Assembly (NCBI GenBank): GCA_041476545.1
Contig: JBGOTP010000280.1
Span: 1 to 6,867, forward strand
Direction of reading: 5' to 3'
Length of the DNA: 6,867 nucleotides
From: JBGOTP01 sp041476545
GTDB taxonomy: Bacteria > Acidobacteriota > Vicinamibacteria > Vicinamibacterales > CAVVIG01
The translations under genes were made by a program, and so were the position numbers. Numbering within the stretch: the first letter of the stretch is position 1; each line of letters begins with the position of its first letter. Of the stretch, positions 1 to 5,434 are shown piece after piece. The notes under the pieces were generated by a model. It saw nothing but the letters and a program-made list of their open reading frames with translations. It did no database searches and was not told the origin of the DNA.

Positions 1-28
1 GCGCCTCACTCATCCGCAGGCCTACTGT

Positions 29-1423
29 TCAGTCGATGATCGCCTGCATCACGGCATTCTCGAAATCGCGATTGAGCTGCGCTTGCACACCCTGCTGAAT
101 CAGCAGGATCCCCGTGATCTGCTCTTTGCGATCGACCCAGAAGTGGGTGCCGAACGCACCGTCCCAGCCGAAACTCCCGGCCGACGTGCGCCTGTTGGCC
201 GCAATCGGATCCGCGACCACCTCGACGCTCAGGCCCCAACCCATCCCCGGGCGCCCTCCCTTCGCGTAGAGATCGCCGAGGTGATTGGACCCCATCAGGT
301 CGACGGTCCTGGGGCTCAGGAAACGCTTGCCGTTCAACTGACCGCCGTTCACCAGCATCTGCGCGAACTGCAGATAGTCTTCCGGCGTGGACCAGAGTCC
401 GCCGCCGCCTGAAAAGAGCGTTTTCGTCGCCAGCCAACTCGGCGTCTCGTCGCGCTGGAGTCCACCGTTCATCCGCTGATAGAGCGTCGCGACACGTGGC
501 AGCTTGTCGTCAGCCGGGAAGAACCCGGTGTCTTTCATGCCAAGCGGATCGAAAATGCGCTGCTTCAGGAACTGATCGAACGTCAGGCCCGAGGCCACTT
601 CCACGATGCGCCCCAGCGTTTCCATGCCGGAGAGCGAGCTATAGCGCCACTCGGTACCAGGCTGAAAATCGAGCGGAACGGCTCCGAGCTTGGGGATGTA
701 CTCCGCGAGATTGCTCTTGGTATCTCTCGGCGCAATCCGTGCGCCTTCTCTGGATCCGGCGCCGCCGCTCTCGAGGCCCGAGGTGTGCGTCAGGAGATCG
801 CGCACCGTAATCGGGCGCGCGGCCGGCACCAATGTGATCTCCTGAGGCGCTGCGCCTCGTCCCCTTCCACCCCTCCCGCGACCCGGCGCGGCTCCGGGCG
901 CGGCCGCCGCAGGCGGAGCGACGGGCGGCGCACCCGCGGGCGCGGGTGGTTCGACGACGACCGCGACCTTCGTGTCCTTGAACTCCGGAACGAATCGCGA
1001 CACGGGATCGGCCAGTCGAACCTTACCCTCCTCGATCAGCATCATGATGGCGACGCCCGTCACCGGCTTCGACATCGATGCCATCCGGAAGATGGCGTCC
1101 TTCCGCATCAGGGTCTTGGCCTCGATGTCCATGAGCCCCTGGGCTTCAAAGTGCGCGATCCTGCCCCGGCGGGACACGACCGTCACGGCGCCCGAGATCT
1201 GCCTGGCGTCGATGGCACGCTGAATCACCTGATTGACCCGTTGGAGGCGTTCGGAGGAAAGGCCAACGTCCTCCGCTTTTCCAACTGGGACAACGGCCAG
1301 CGCCGCGACCGCCATCAGCGGAAGCAGCAACAGGACGATGAGCGTGCGCGTCAGCGGGGCGCCGACGAGGGACCATGCGCGGCGGGGCGTGCGCTCGTGA
1401 CGATGAACTGGAGTGGTGTTCAT
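29..1423 (-). CDS. Exported CubicO-type serine hydrolase (beta-lactamase-related family)
   Basis: This 464-residue protein belongs to the class C beta-lactamase/esterase EstB-like serine hydrolases (Pfam Beta-lactamase). Residues 25-46 form a hydrophobic export signal or membrane anchor after a long basic N-terminus containing RR at 14-15. The SxxK motif is S116-M-S-K119, with S116 the likely nucleophile and K119 the general base. The tyrosine motif is Y261-S-S, the family block LLTHTSGL lies at 210-217, and the C-terminal block GWDGAFGT is at 419-426. The family hydrolyses esters, amides or D-amino-acid peptides, and the substrate here is unknown. Residues about 157-195 are a Pro/Ala/Gly/Arg-rich insertion before the HTSGL block. 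The ATG at 1423 is chosen because AGGTGA lies 7 bases upstream; the open frame extends further upstream but into the preceding gene. It is the last gene of the exported-protein group, 56 bp after its neighbour. Family assignment is firm; a beta-lactamase role is not supported. Confidence 0.93.
   Translation of the reverse strand: MNTTPVHRHERTPRRAWSLVGAPLTRTLIVLLLLPLMAVAALAVVPVGKAEDVGLSSERLQRVNQVIQRAIDARQISGAVTVVSRRGRIAHFEAQGLMDIEAKTLMRKDAIFRMASMSKPVTGVAIMMLIEEGKVRLADPVSRFVPEFKDTKVAVVVEPPAPAGAPPVAPPAAAAPGAAPGRGRGGRGRGAAPQEITLVPAARPITVRDLLTHTSGLESGGAGSREGARIAPRDTKSNLAEYIPKLGAVPLDFQPGTEWRYSSLSGMETLGRIVEVASGLTFDQFLKQRIFDPLGMKDTGFFPADDKLPRVATLYQRMNGGLQRDETPSWLATKTLFSGGGGLWSTPEDYLQFAQMLVNGGQLNGKRFLSPRTVDLMGSNHLGDLYAKGGRPGMGWGLSVEVVADPIAANRRTSAGSFGWDGAFGTHFWVDRKEQITGILLIQQGVQAQLNRDFENAVMQAIID
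839..955 (-). repeat. Low-complexity P/A/G/R-rich coding insertion in the serine hydrolase
   Basis: This stretch encodes about residues 157-195 of the serine hydrolase, almost only Pro, Ala, Gly and Arg, ending in RGRGRGGRGRG-like sequence. It sits between a beta-strand region (TKVAVVVE) and the conserved PITVRDLLTHTSG block, where relatives usually have only a short loop. It is probably a flexible surface loop. Similar RGRG runs occur in the 250-residue and metallo-beta-lactamase-fold proteins of the same gene group. Confidence 0.6.
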
Positions 1424-1430
1424 GACTTCT

Positions 1431-1436
1431 TCACCT
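1431..1436 (-). promoter_or_regulatory. Ribosome binding site of the serine hydrolase gene
   Basis: On the minus strand AGGTGA stands 7 bases before the ATG at 1423 and matches part of the anti-Shine-Dalgarno complement AAGGAGGTGATC. It decides the start of the serine hydrolase within a much longer open frame. Confidence 0.6.
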
Positions 1437-1479
1437 GATCCTTGATGCTGAAGGGCAAGACGCGGTCTGGGCCTGCGCG

Positions 1480-2232
1480 TCAGCGCGCGGAGCACGCCTC
1501 CGGCTCCCACGCCGCGTTGTCGGGGAGCTTCTTGAAATGCGTGCTTCGGATGAACGCCGTGGTGTAGTACTGCGGATCCTCGATGATGGACGTGACGATC
1601 AAGAGCGATGTGCCGTCGGACTCGTTCGTGCGGTTGAAATATTCGGTGAGAACCGCGTTGGCGCCATAGGGCACGCCGTTCTTCTGTGAATACCCCGGCC
1701 GCATGTGCGTCGTCACCACTTTCAGATCGCCGCCCTGCGGAGCGGCGCCGCGTCCCCGCCGCCCGCCGCCCGACACTTCCCACTGCGCAGCCGAATCCCC
1801 CTGCCACGACGCTGCGCCGCCCTGCGGCGACGGCCCGCCAAACTTGAACAGTCGCGTCTGCGTACCGGCTTCGGTCTCGACCTTCAGCGTCGTGTCGTCG
1901 GCCCAAGTAATGTGCAGGCGCCCGGGCGCGCGCATCACGCCCGCCGCGCCCGACGCCCGGCACGGCTCGCCGGCCGCTTCGTCTTTCGCCGGATCCCACT
2001 CGTTGGTCACACGCCCGCCTTCGGCGTTCAATGGAATGCCGGGCCGCTCGCCTTTTGGCAGCGTCGTCATGCGAGCACGCCAGTCTTCGGTCACGATCGA
2101 CACCCAGAAGCCGGTGAGATCGACAGGCGCGCTGGCCCGCGGCGCGGCCGGCGGGCCGCCAGCGCGACCCCTCTGAGCCTGAAGGCCCACGGACAAGGTG
2201 AGCACCAAGGCTGCCGCGGCGACTGTTCGCAT
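1480..2232 (-). CDS. Exported DLTGFW-family protein of unknown function (short paralogue)
   Basis: This 250-residue protein has a Sec-type signal peptide (hydrophobic residues 5-16, probable cleavage after A19 in LQA-QRG). A disordered RGRAGGPPAAPRASA linker follows, then the block D38-L-T-G-F-W43. GIPLN is at 65-69, W79-D80 follows, and TTHM (174-177), NGVP (185-188), LTEYF (195-199) and DP-x-Y (219-222) complete the series. It has only two cysteines, C91 and C247. The pattern matches a large family of secreted acidobacterial proteins, which I know only as hypothetical; a beta-barrel binding fold is a guess. It is a diverged paralogue of the 281-residue protein two genes upstream. The ATG at 2232 is preferred because the signal peptide begins there and the preceding gene stops 5 bp upstream; the Shine-Dalgarno (GAAGTGA region) is weak. 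An RGRG-rich loop lies at 155-168. The reading frame is reliable; the function is unknown. Confidence 0.88.
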   Translation of the reverse strand: MRTVAAAALVLTLSVGLQAQRGRAGGPPAAPRASAPVDLTGFWVSIVTEDWRARMTTLPKGERPGIPLNAEGGRVTNEWDPAKDEAAGEPCRASGAAGVMRAPGRLHITWADDTTLKVETEAGTQTRLFKFGGPSPQGGAASWQGDSAAQWEVSGGGRRGRGAAPQGGDLKVVTTHMRPGYSQKNGVPYGANAVLTEYFNRTNESDGTSLLIVTSIIEDPQYYTTAFIRSTHFKKLPDNAAWEPEACSAR

Positions 2233-2237
2233 GACGA

Positions 2238-3284
2238 TCACTTCGCGCTCAGACTCTTGTACACGGCCTCGACGAACATGTCGGTGGTCCACGTGCCGGT
2301 GGTGGATCCGTACCGCGGATCGTAGTCGCGCGTCGGCCGCGCGGCTTTCACCTGTTGCACCGTCATCCCCTTCTTGATCGCATCCTGCACGCGGTCGCGG
2401 ATGATCGTCACCATGTCGCGGTAGTACGCGACGTCGGCCGCGTCGCAGAGCCGGCCGTGGCCGGGAACGATCATCGTGCCGCCTTCGGACCTGAAATCGA
2501 AGAACGCGACGTCAAGAATGTGGTTCAGACCCGCAATCACTCCACCGATGCTGCCACCGGCCTCCAGATTGATCATCGGATAGCCGGTCGTGGTGAAGAG
2601 ATCGCCGGTCATGATCACGTCGGCGTGGCGGAACCAGACGACGCTGTCGCCGTCGGTGTGCGCCTTGGGCTCGAAGAACAACTGGATCGCTTCGCCGCCG
2701 TGAAAGTGCGCGCTGAGCTTCCTGTACTCCCCGTGATACGTGTCGGTCGGCCAGGCGCGCTCGGGCGCCGCGGGCTGATTCCCCTTGGCCGCGCTCATGC
2801 GGTTCAGCACGTTTTCGTGCGCGACTATGGTGGGGCCTTCGGACAAGCCGGCCACGTCGGCGGGAATGTGGCGGCCGGCCGCCGCGAGCGTGTCGTTGCC
2901 GCCCACGTGATCCGGATCGCCGCTCGTGTTGATGATGTGGGCGATCGGCTTGGCCGACAGCCTCCTGATCGCGGCCAGGACCCTGTCGGCATTCTGCGCC
3001 GCGCCGCTGTCGACCACGGTCACACCCTGCGGGAAGGTCTGCACGGTGATGTTGGCGCCCGCGCCAGACAGCAGATACACGTTGTCGCGGACCTTCAGCA
3101 CGCGGACATCACCCGCTGGGATCGCGGCGGCCGGCACGGCTGCCGGCTGAGCAGATCTGCCGCGGCCCTGAGCGGCCGGCGCCTGCGCGCCGAGCGTCGG
3201 ACCCGCTGCCGCCAACGCGGCAAGCGCCGCGCACGCGAACCGGCCGCGGACGCTGGATGTGTTCGACTGGTTCGACGTGTTCAC
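2238..3284 (-). CDS. Exported metallo-beta-lactamase-fold protein with altered metal motif
   Basis: This 348-residue protein begins with an export signal (hydrophobic 16-35, cleavage near LGA-QA or AQA-PA) and a Gln/Arg/Pro/Ala-rich linker to about residue 57. The fold then follows the MBL order: VTVVDSG at 88-94, the metal motif at 121-126, AHTDGDSVVWF at 208-218, TGDLF at 226-230 and PGHG at 274-277. The usual HxHxDH is here S121-G-D123-P-D125-H126, so two of three first-site zinc ligands are replaced. H209, D228 and H276, together with D125 and H126, keep the second site. Members of this fold hydrolyse amides, esters, thioesters or lactones; the substrate here is unknown. The start is GTG at 3284, overlapping the TGA of the preceding gene in a GTGA junction, which suggests translational coupling. 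The open frame runs further upstream but only antisense-like, arginine-rich sequence lies there. The next gene starts 5 bp after its stop. Confidence 0.9.
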   Translation of the reverse strand: MNTSNQSNTSSVRGRFACAALAALAAAGPTLGAQAPAAQGRGRSAQPAAVPAAAIPAGDVRVLKVRDNVYLLSGAGANITVQTFPQGVTVVDSGAAQNADRVLAAIRRLSAKPIAHIINTSGDPDHVGGNDTLAAAGRHIPADVAGLSEGPTIVAHENVLNRMSAAKGNQPAAPERAWPTDTYHGEYRKLSAHFHGGEAIQLFFEPKAHTDGDSVVWFRHADVIMTGDLFTTTGYPMINLEAGGSIGGVIAGLNHILDVAFFDFRSEGGTMIVPGHGRLCDAADVAYYRDMVTIIRDRVQDAIKKGMTVQQVKAARPTRDYDPRYGSTTGTWTTDMFVEAVYKSLSAK

Positions 3285-3287
3285 TTG
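3261..3287 (-). repeat. Three imperfect 9-bp tandem units across the MBL start codon
   Basis: On the plus strand the units are GTTCGACTG, GTTCGACGT and GTTCACTTG in direct succession. Read on the minus strand they encode the NTSNQSNTS-like start of the metallo-beta-lactamase-fold protein and cover its GTG codon and the stop of the previous gene. The third unit is poor, so this may be chance. Confidence 0.35.
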
Positions 3288-4126
3288 ACGCCCGCCGCCT
3301 TCAGTTTCTTCCGGTACTCGGGATACATGGTCTCCGCGCCGCCGCGGACCGCGTCCACAGGAAGTCCCCGCTTCTTCGCGAACTCCTCGGCGTCGGTCGT
3401 TGTCCCGGGCAGACGATGTGGCACCCAGCCTTTGGGGTGCTCGGTTTCTTCCTCGATCTCGCAGAGTTCCGGCGCGCTCTGGCCGCGCGGGTCGAGTCCA
3501 AAGTCGGTCGAGAGGATGAAGGGCTCGGTGAGATACACCGGGTCGGTCACGATCTGCACAATCGTGAGGTAATCGCCGTGACGAATGAGGTGCTCCGTCA
3601 TCGTCGCCAGATCGCTTCTGGGCACGCCGTCGCGGCGCAGGATGTATTCCTTGAGGTGTGTGGTGGCGATCGTCAACGTGTCGCCTTCCCACGTGCCGGT
3701 CGAGAACCCCGCCCAGGTGTGCGCGGCCTCGGCGGGCGGATGCGGGCGCCCGTCCAGATAGATGACCCGGTCGATCAGATCCTGGAAGTTGGCGTGCAGC
3801 GCGATCACCTCACCGGTGACCGGATCGATGTCCTTCGTGATGCGCACGGGATGCACGCTGCGCCACATGTAGTCGGACCCGTGCGGCCGGCACTGCCATT
3901 CAGGCAGCCCGTACAAGGCGGCGTCCCAGCTGTCGGCTCTCAGGCGCGCCGCATCATTGAGAGGAATCCCGAGATAGTCGCCCAGCTCTCCGCCGGGCAC
4001 GCGCTCGACCTGGTCTTCGTGATACCGGACCGCCCAGAGTCCCGACAAGTCAACTTGAGCCGACGCCGGACGGGCAACGAAAATTGCGGCGACGATCAGG
4101 ACGAGGAAAACGGCAGACCGAGCCAT
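3281..4126 (-). CDS. Exported DLSGLW-family protein of unknown function (long paralogue)
   Basis: This 281-residue protein starts with a clear signal peptide: hydrophobic residues 5-18 and an ASA-Q cleavage site after residue 23. The mature protein opens with D26-L-S-G-L-W31, followed by GIPLN (53-57), W67-D68, C79, W146-E-G-D-T-L (146-151), TTHL (155-158), DGVP (166-169), MTEHL (176-180), D195-P-V-Y198 and FILST (203-207). A second cysteine is C222. The W-EGDTL, [LM]TE and DPxY series is characteristic of secreted hypothetical proteins abundant in Acidobacteriota. Residues 230-281 form a charged tail with no counterpart in the 250-residue paralogue. The ATG at 4126 has GGAG 7 bases upstream and gives an intact signal peptide. 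It is the first gene of the exported group and its stop overlaps the GTG start of the MBL-fold gene. No enzymatic motif was recognised; a ligand-binding or accessory role is only a guess. Confidence 0.9.
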   Translation of the reverse strand: MARSAVFLVLIVAAIFVARPASAQVDLSGLWAVRYHEDQVERVPGGELGDYLGIPLNDAARLRADSWDAALYGLPEWQCRPHGSDYMWRSVHPVRITKDIDPVTGEVIALHANFQDLIDRVIYLDGRPHPPAEAAHTWAGFSTGTWEGDTLTIATTHLKEYILRRDGVPRSDLATMTEHLIRHGDYLTIVQIVTDPVYLTEPFILSTDFGLDPRGQSAPELCEIEEETEHPKGWVPHRLPGTTTDAEEFAKKRGLPVDAVRGGAETMYPEYRKKLKAAGVK

Positions 4127-4130
4127 GTGG

Positions 4131-4171
4131 ATACTCCGCTACGGAAGGCGGACGCTCGCGGCTCGGAGTAT
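4131..4171 (-). promoter_or_regulatory. 8-bp inverted repeat enclosing the Shine-Dalgarno of the 281-aa protein gene
   Basis: ATACTCCG at 4131-4138 is the exact reverse complement of CGGAGTAT at 4164-4171, with 25 bases between. In a minus-strand transcript the two arms could pair and hide the GGAG ribosome binding site (4134-4137) of the gene starting at 4126. A protein-binding operator is an alternative. Confidence 0.4.
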
Positions 4172-4172
4172 A
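4167..4172 (-). promoter_or_regulatory. Possible -10 element before the exported-protein gene group
   Basis: On the minus strand TATACT matches the TATAAT consensus at five of six positions and lies in the only gap between the two gene groups. A start near 4160 would give a leader of about 34 bases. No convincing -35 hexamer is seen 16-18 bases upstream, where the DNA is GC-rich and coding. The call rests on one hexamer and on position. Confidence 0.3.
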
Positions 4173-4179
4173 CATCAGG

Positions 4180-4623
4180 CTACGCGACCGTCCGGCGTGC
4201 CCGCCGCACCTTCGCCCCTTCGTGGCTCTTGACGGCCATCCGTTGGCGGCGCGCGTAGTCCTGCAGTTGCCGCCGCGCGACGTCGAATGCCTCGCGAATG
4301 ACCAGCCGAGGGTGTTTCCGCATGGCTTCCACTTCGAACGCCTTCGCCCCTTCCGGCTCGCCGAGATCCCTGGCGAGCCCGTGCACGTTCGAGTCCCGGC
4401 TCACGACGATCTTCTCGCCAGGCACCGAGATCTTGATTTCGAGCCGGAACCGATTGCCTTCCTCGTGATGCTGGTGCGGCAGGCCGACCACCGCGCGGCA
4501 CGATGTGATGTGCCGGCAGTACGTGTCGAGCTTGGCCGCATATTCCTGGATGTCCTCCTTCATCCATTTCCTCGGCGGCATGCCGCGAAAGGTGATGTCA
4601 ATCGGAGTCTTTGTCTCAGTCAT
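4180..4623 (-). CDS. HPF/RaiA-family ribosome-associated protein, short form
   Basis: This 147-residue basic protein fits the ribosome hibernation / sigma-54 modulation family (Pfam Ribosomal_S30AE). Residues 8-13 (IDITFRG region) form the first strand, 20-37 a helix, 40-50 (TSCRAVVGLPH) and 58-68 (RFRLEIKISVPG) further strands, then IVVSRD at 72-77. Helix 108-128 (VIREAFDVARRQLQDYARRQ) is typical of the variant often followed by a cold-shock domain. Here the protein stops shortly after MAVKSHEG, so it has neither that domain nor the dimerising tail of long HPF. Such proteins bind the 30S subunit and inactivate ribosomes in starvation or stress. The ATG at 4623 has AAGGA 8 bases upstream. The gene lies 31 bp after the ABC ATPase gene and 53 bp before the exported-protein genes. 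The family call is good; whether it makes 70S or 100S ribosomes cannot be told. Confidence 0.88.
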   Translation of the reverse strand: MTETKTPIDITFRGMPPRKWMKEDIQEYAAKLDTYCRHITSCRAVVGLPHQHHEEGNRFRLEIKISVPGEKIVVSRDSNVHGLARDLGEPEGAKAFEVEAMRKHPRLVIREAFDVARRQLQDYARRQRMAVKSHEGAKVRRARRTVA

Positions 4624-4631
4624 CTCACACG

Positions 4632-4636
4632 TCCTT
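4632..4636 (-). promoter_or_regulatory. Ribosome binding site of the HPF-family gene
   Basis: AAGGA on the minus strand lies 8 bases before the ATG at 4623, inside the 31-bp gap after the ABC ATPase stop. It supports independent translation initiation of this gene. Confidence 0.6.
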
Positions 4637-4654
4637 TTCTCAGGGGCCCGTGGC

Positions 4655-5434
4655 TCAGGCCGTCAGCAATTCCCGTGGGGCTTCGGTTGCCGCCACCTCG
4701 AGCTCGGCGGCTGCGAGGCGCCGATGCACAACGGGGCGATCCGTCCGAATGCGACCGTCACGAAAAGACACGATTCGCGTCCCGAACTCGGTCATATCGC
4801 GTTCGTGCGTGACGAGCAGCACCGTGAGACCGCGCTCGATGTTCAGGCGCTGGATGATGCCCATCACTTCGACACTGGTGCGGGAATCGAGGTTACCCGT
4901 CGGCTCGTCGGCCAGGAGCAGCAATGGATTGTTCACCAGAGCGCGGGCGATGGCAACCCGCTGCTGCTGGCCGCCCGACATCTGGCCCGGATAGTGAGAC
5001 AGGCGGTCACCGAGCCCGACGGCCTCGAGCGCGGCGGACGCGCGAGCTCGTCGCTCGTCGCTCGATATGTGTGCGGCGTACATGAGCGGGAGTTCCACAT
5101 TCTCGATCGCCGAGGTACGCCGCAGCAGGTTGAACCCCTGGAACACGAAGCCGATCTCCTGGTTGCGCAAGTGCGCGAGGTCGTTTTTCGAAAACCGGGA
5201 CACGTCGCGGCCATTGAGCCTGTACTGGCCGCTCGTCGGATGGTCGAGACAACCGAGCAGGTGCATGAACGTGGATTTGCCGGAGCCGGAGGGCCCCGTC
5301 AATGTAATGAATTCGCCACGGTTCACGTCGAGAGAGACTCCGCGGAGCGCCCGCACCTCGACTTCGCCGATCGAATAGGTCTTCGTCAGGTCGCGCACGC
5401 TGATAAGGGGCTCGGCCATCGTCTCGCTTGTCAT
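4655..5434 (-). CDS. ABC transporter ATP-binding protein, MacB/LolD type
   Basis: This 259-residue protein is a complete ABC ATPase. Walker A is GPSGSGKS at 47-54, the Q-loop glutamine is Q99 in FVFQGFNLL, the signature MSGGQQQR spans 152-159, Walker B ends in D176-E177 (LLLLADEPTG), the D-loop is NLDSRT at 181-186 and the H-loop histidine is H210. The QGFNLL, SGGQQQRVAIARAL and DEPTGNLDS wording is typical of the MacB/LolD/FtsE branch, which drives FtsX-like permeases in export of lipoproteins, peptides or drugs. A tail at 230-259 (Ala/Glu-rich) exceeds the minimal domain. No permease gene adjoins it here: the upstream gene is a hydrolase and the downstream one an HPF-family gene. The ATG at 5434 is chosen because it forms an ATGA overlap with the hydrolase stop; another ATG at 5419 is possible and would lose only five residues. 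The family is certain; the transported substrate is unknown. Confidence 0.94.
   Translation of the reverse strand: MTSETMAEPLISVRDLTKTYSIGEVEVRALRGVSLDVNRGEFITLTGPSGSGKSTFMHLLGCLDHPTSGQYRLNGRDVSRFSKNDLAHLRNQEIGFVFQGFNLLRRTSAIENVELPLMYAAHISSDERRARASAALEAVGLGDRLSHYPGQMSGGQQQRVAIARALVNNPLLLLADEPTGNLDSRTSVEVMGIIQRLNIERGLTVLLVTHERDMTEFGTRIVSFRDGRIRTDRPVVHRRLAAAELEVAATEAPRELLTA

Noticed and set aside
1..13. A possible next gene starting at an ATG at 13-11 on the minus strand
   Set aside because: Only four codons are visible and the ribosome site is weak, so it cannot be supported from this window.
1424..1999. N-terminal extension of the serine hydrolase up to position 1999
   Set aside because: The extra 192 residues overlap the 250-residue protein gene, are arginine-rich shadow sequence, and the signal peptide plus ribosome site start the gene at 1423.
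29..3284. A beta-lactam resistance locus, since both serine and metallo beta-lactamase folds occur together
   Set aside because: Both belong to broad hydrolase superfamilies; the serine enzyme is of the CubicO/esterase type and the metallo motif is altered, so there is no specific sign of beta-lactam hydrolysis.
2355..3572. Plus-strand open frame of 405 codons opposite the MBL-fold gene
   Set aside because: Its composition (Arg, His, Asp, Val rich) is that of the reverse strand of a real gene, and no family motif is visible.
3285..3692. N-terminal extension of the MBL-fold protein up to position 3692
   Set aside because: The extension overlaps the 281-residue protein gene out of frame and lacks a signal peptide; the GTG at 3284 gives a proper export signal and a GTGA overlap.
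4624..4654. A terminator between the ABC ATPase and HPF-family genes
   Set aside because: Only a GGGCCC palindrome is present, with no stem-loop followed by a T run on the minus strand.
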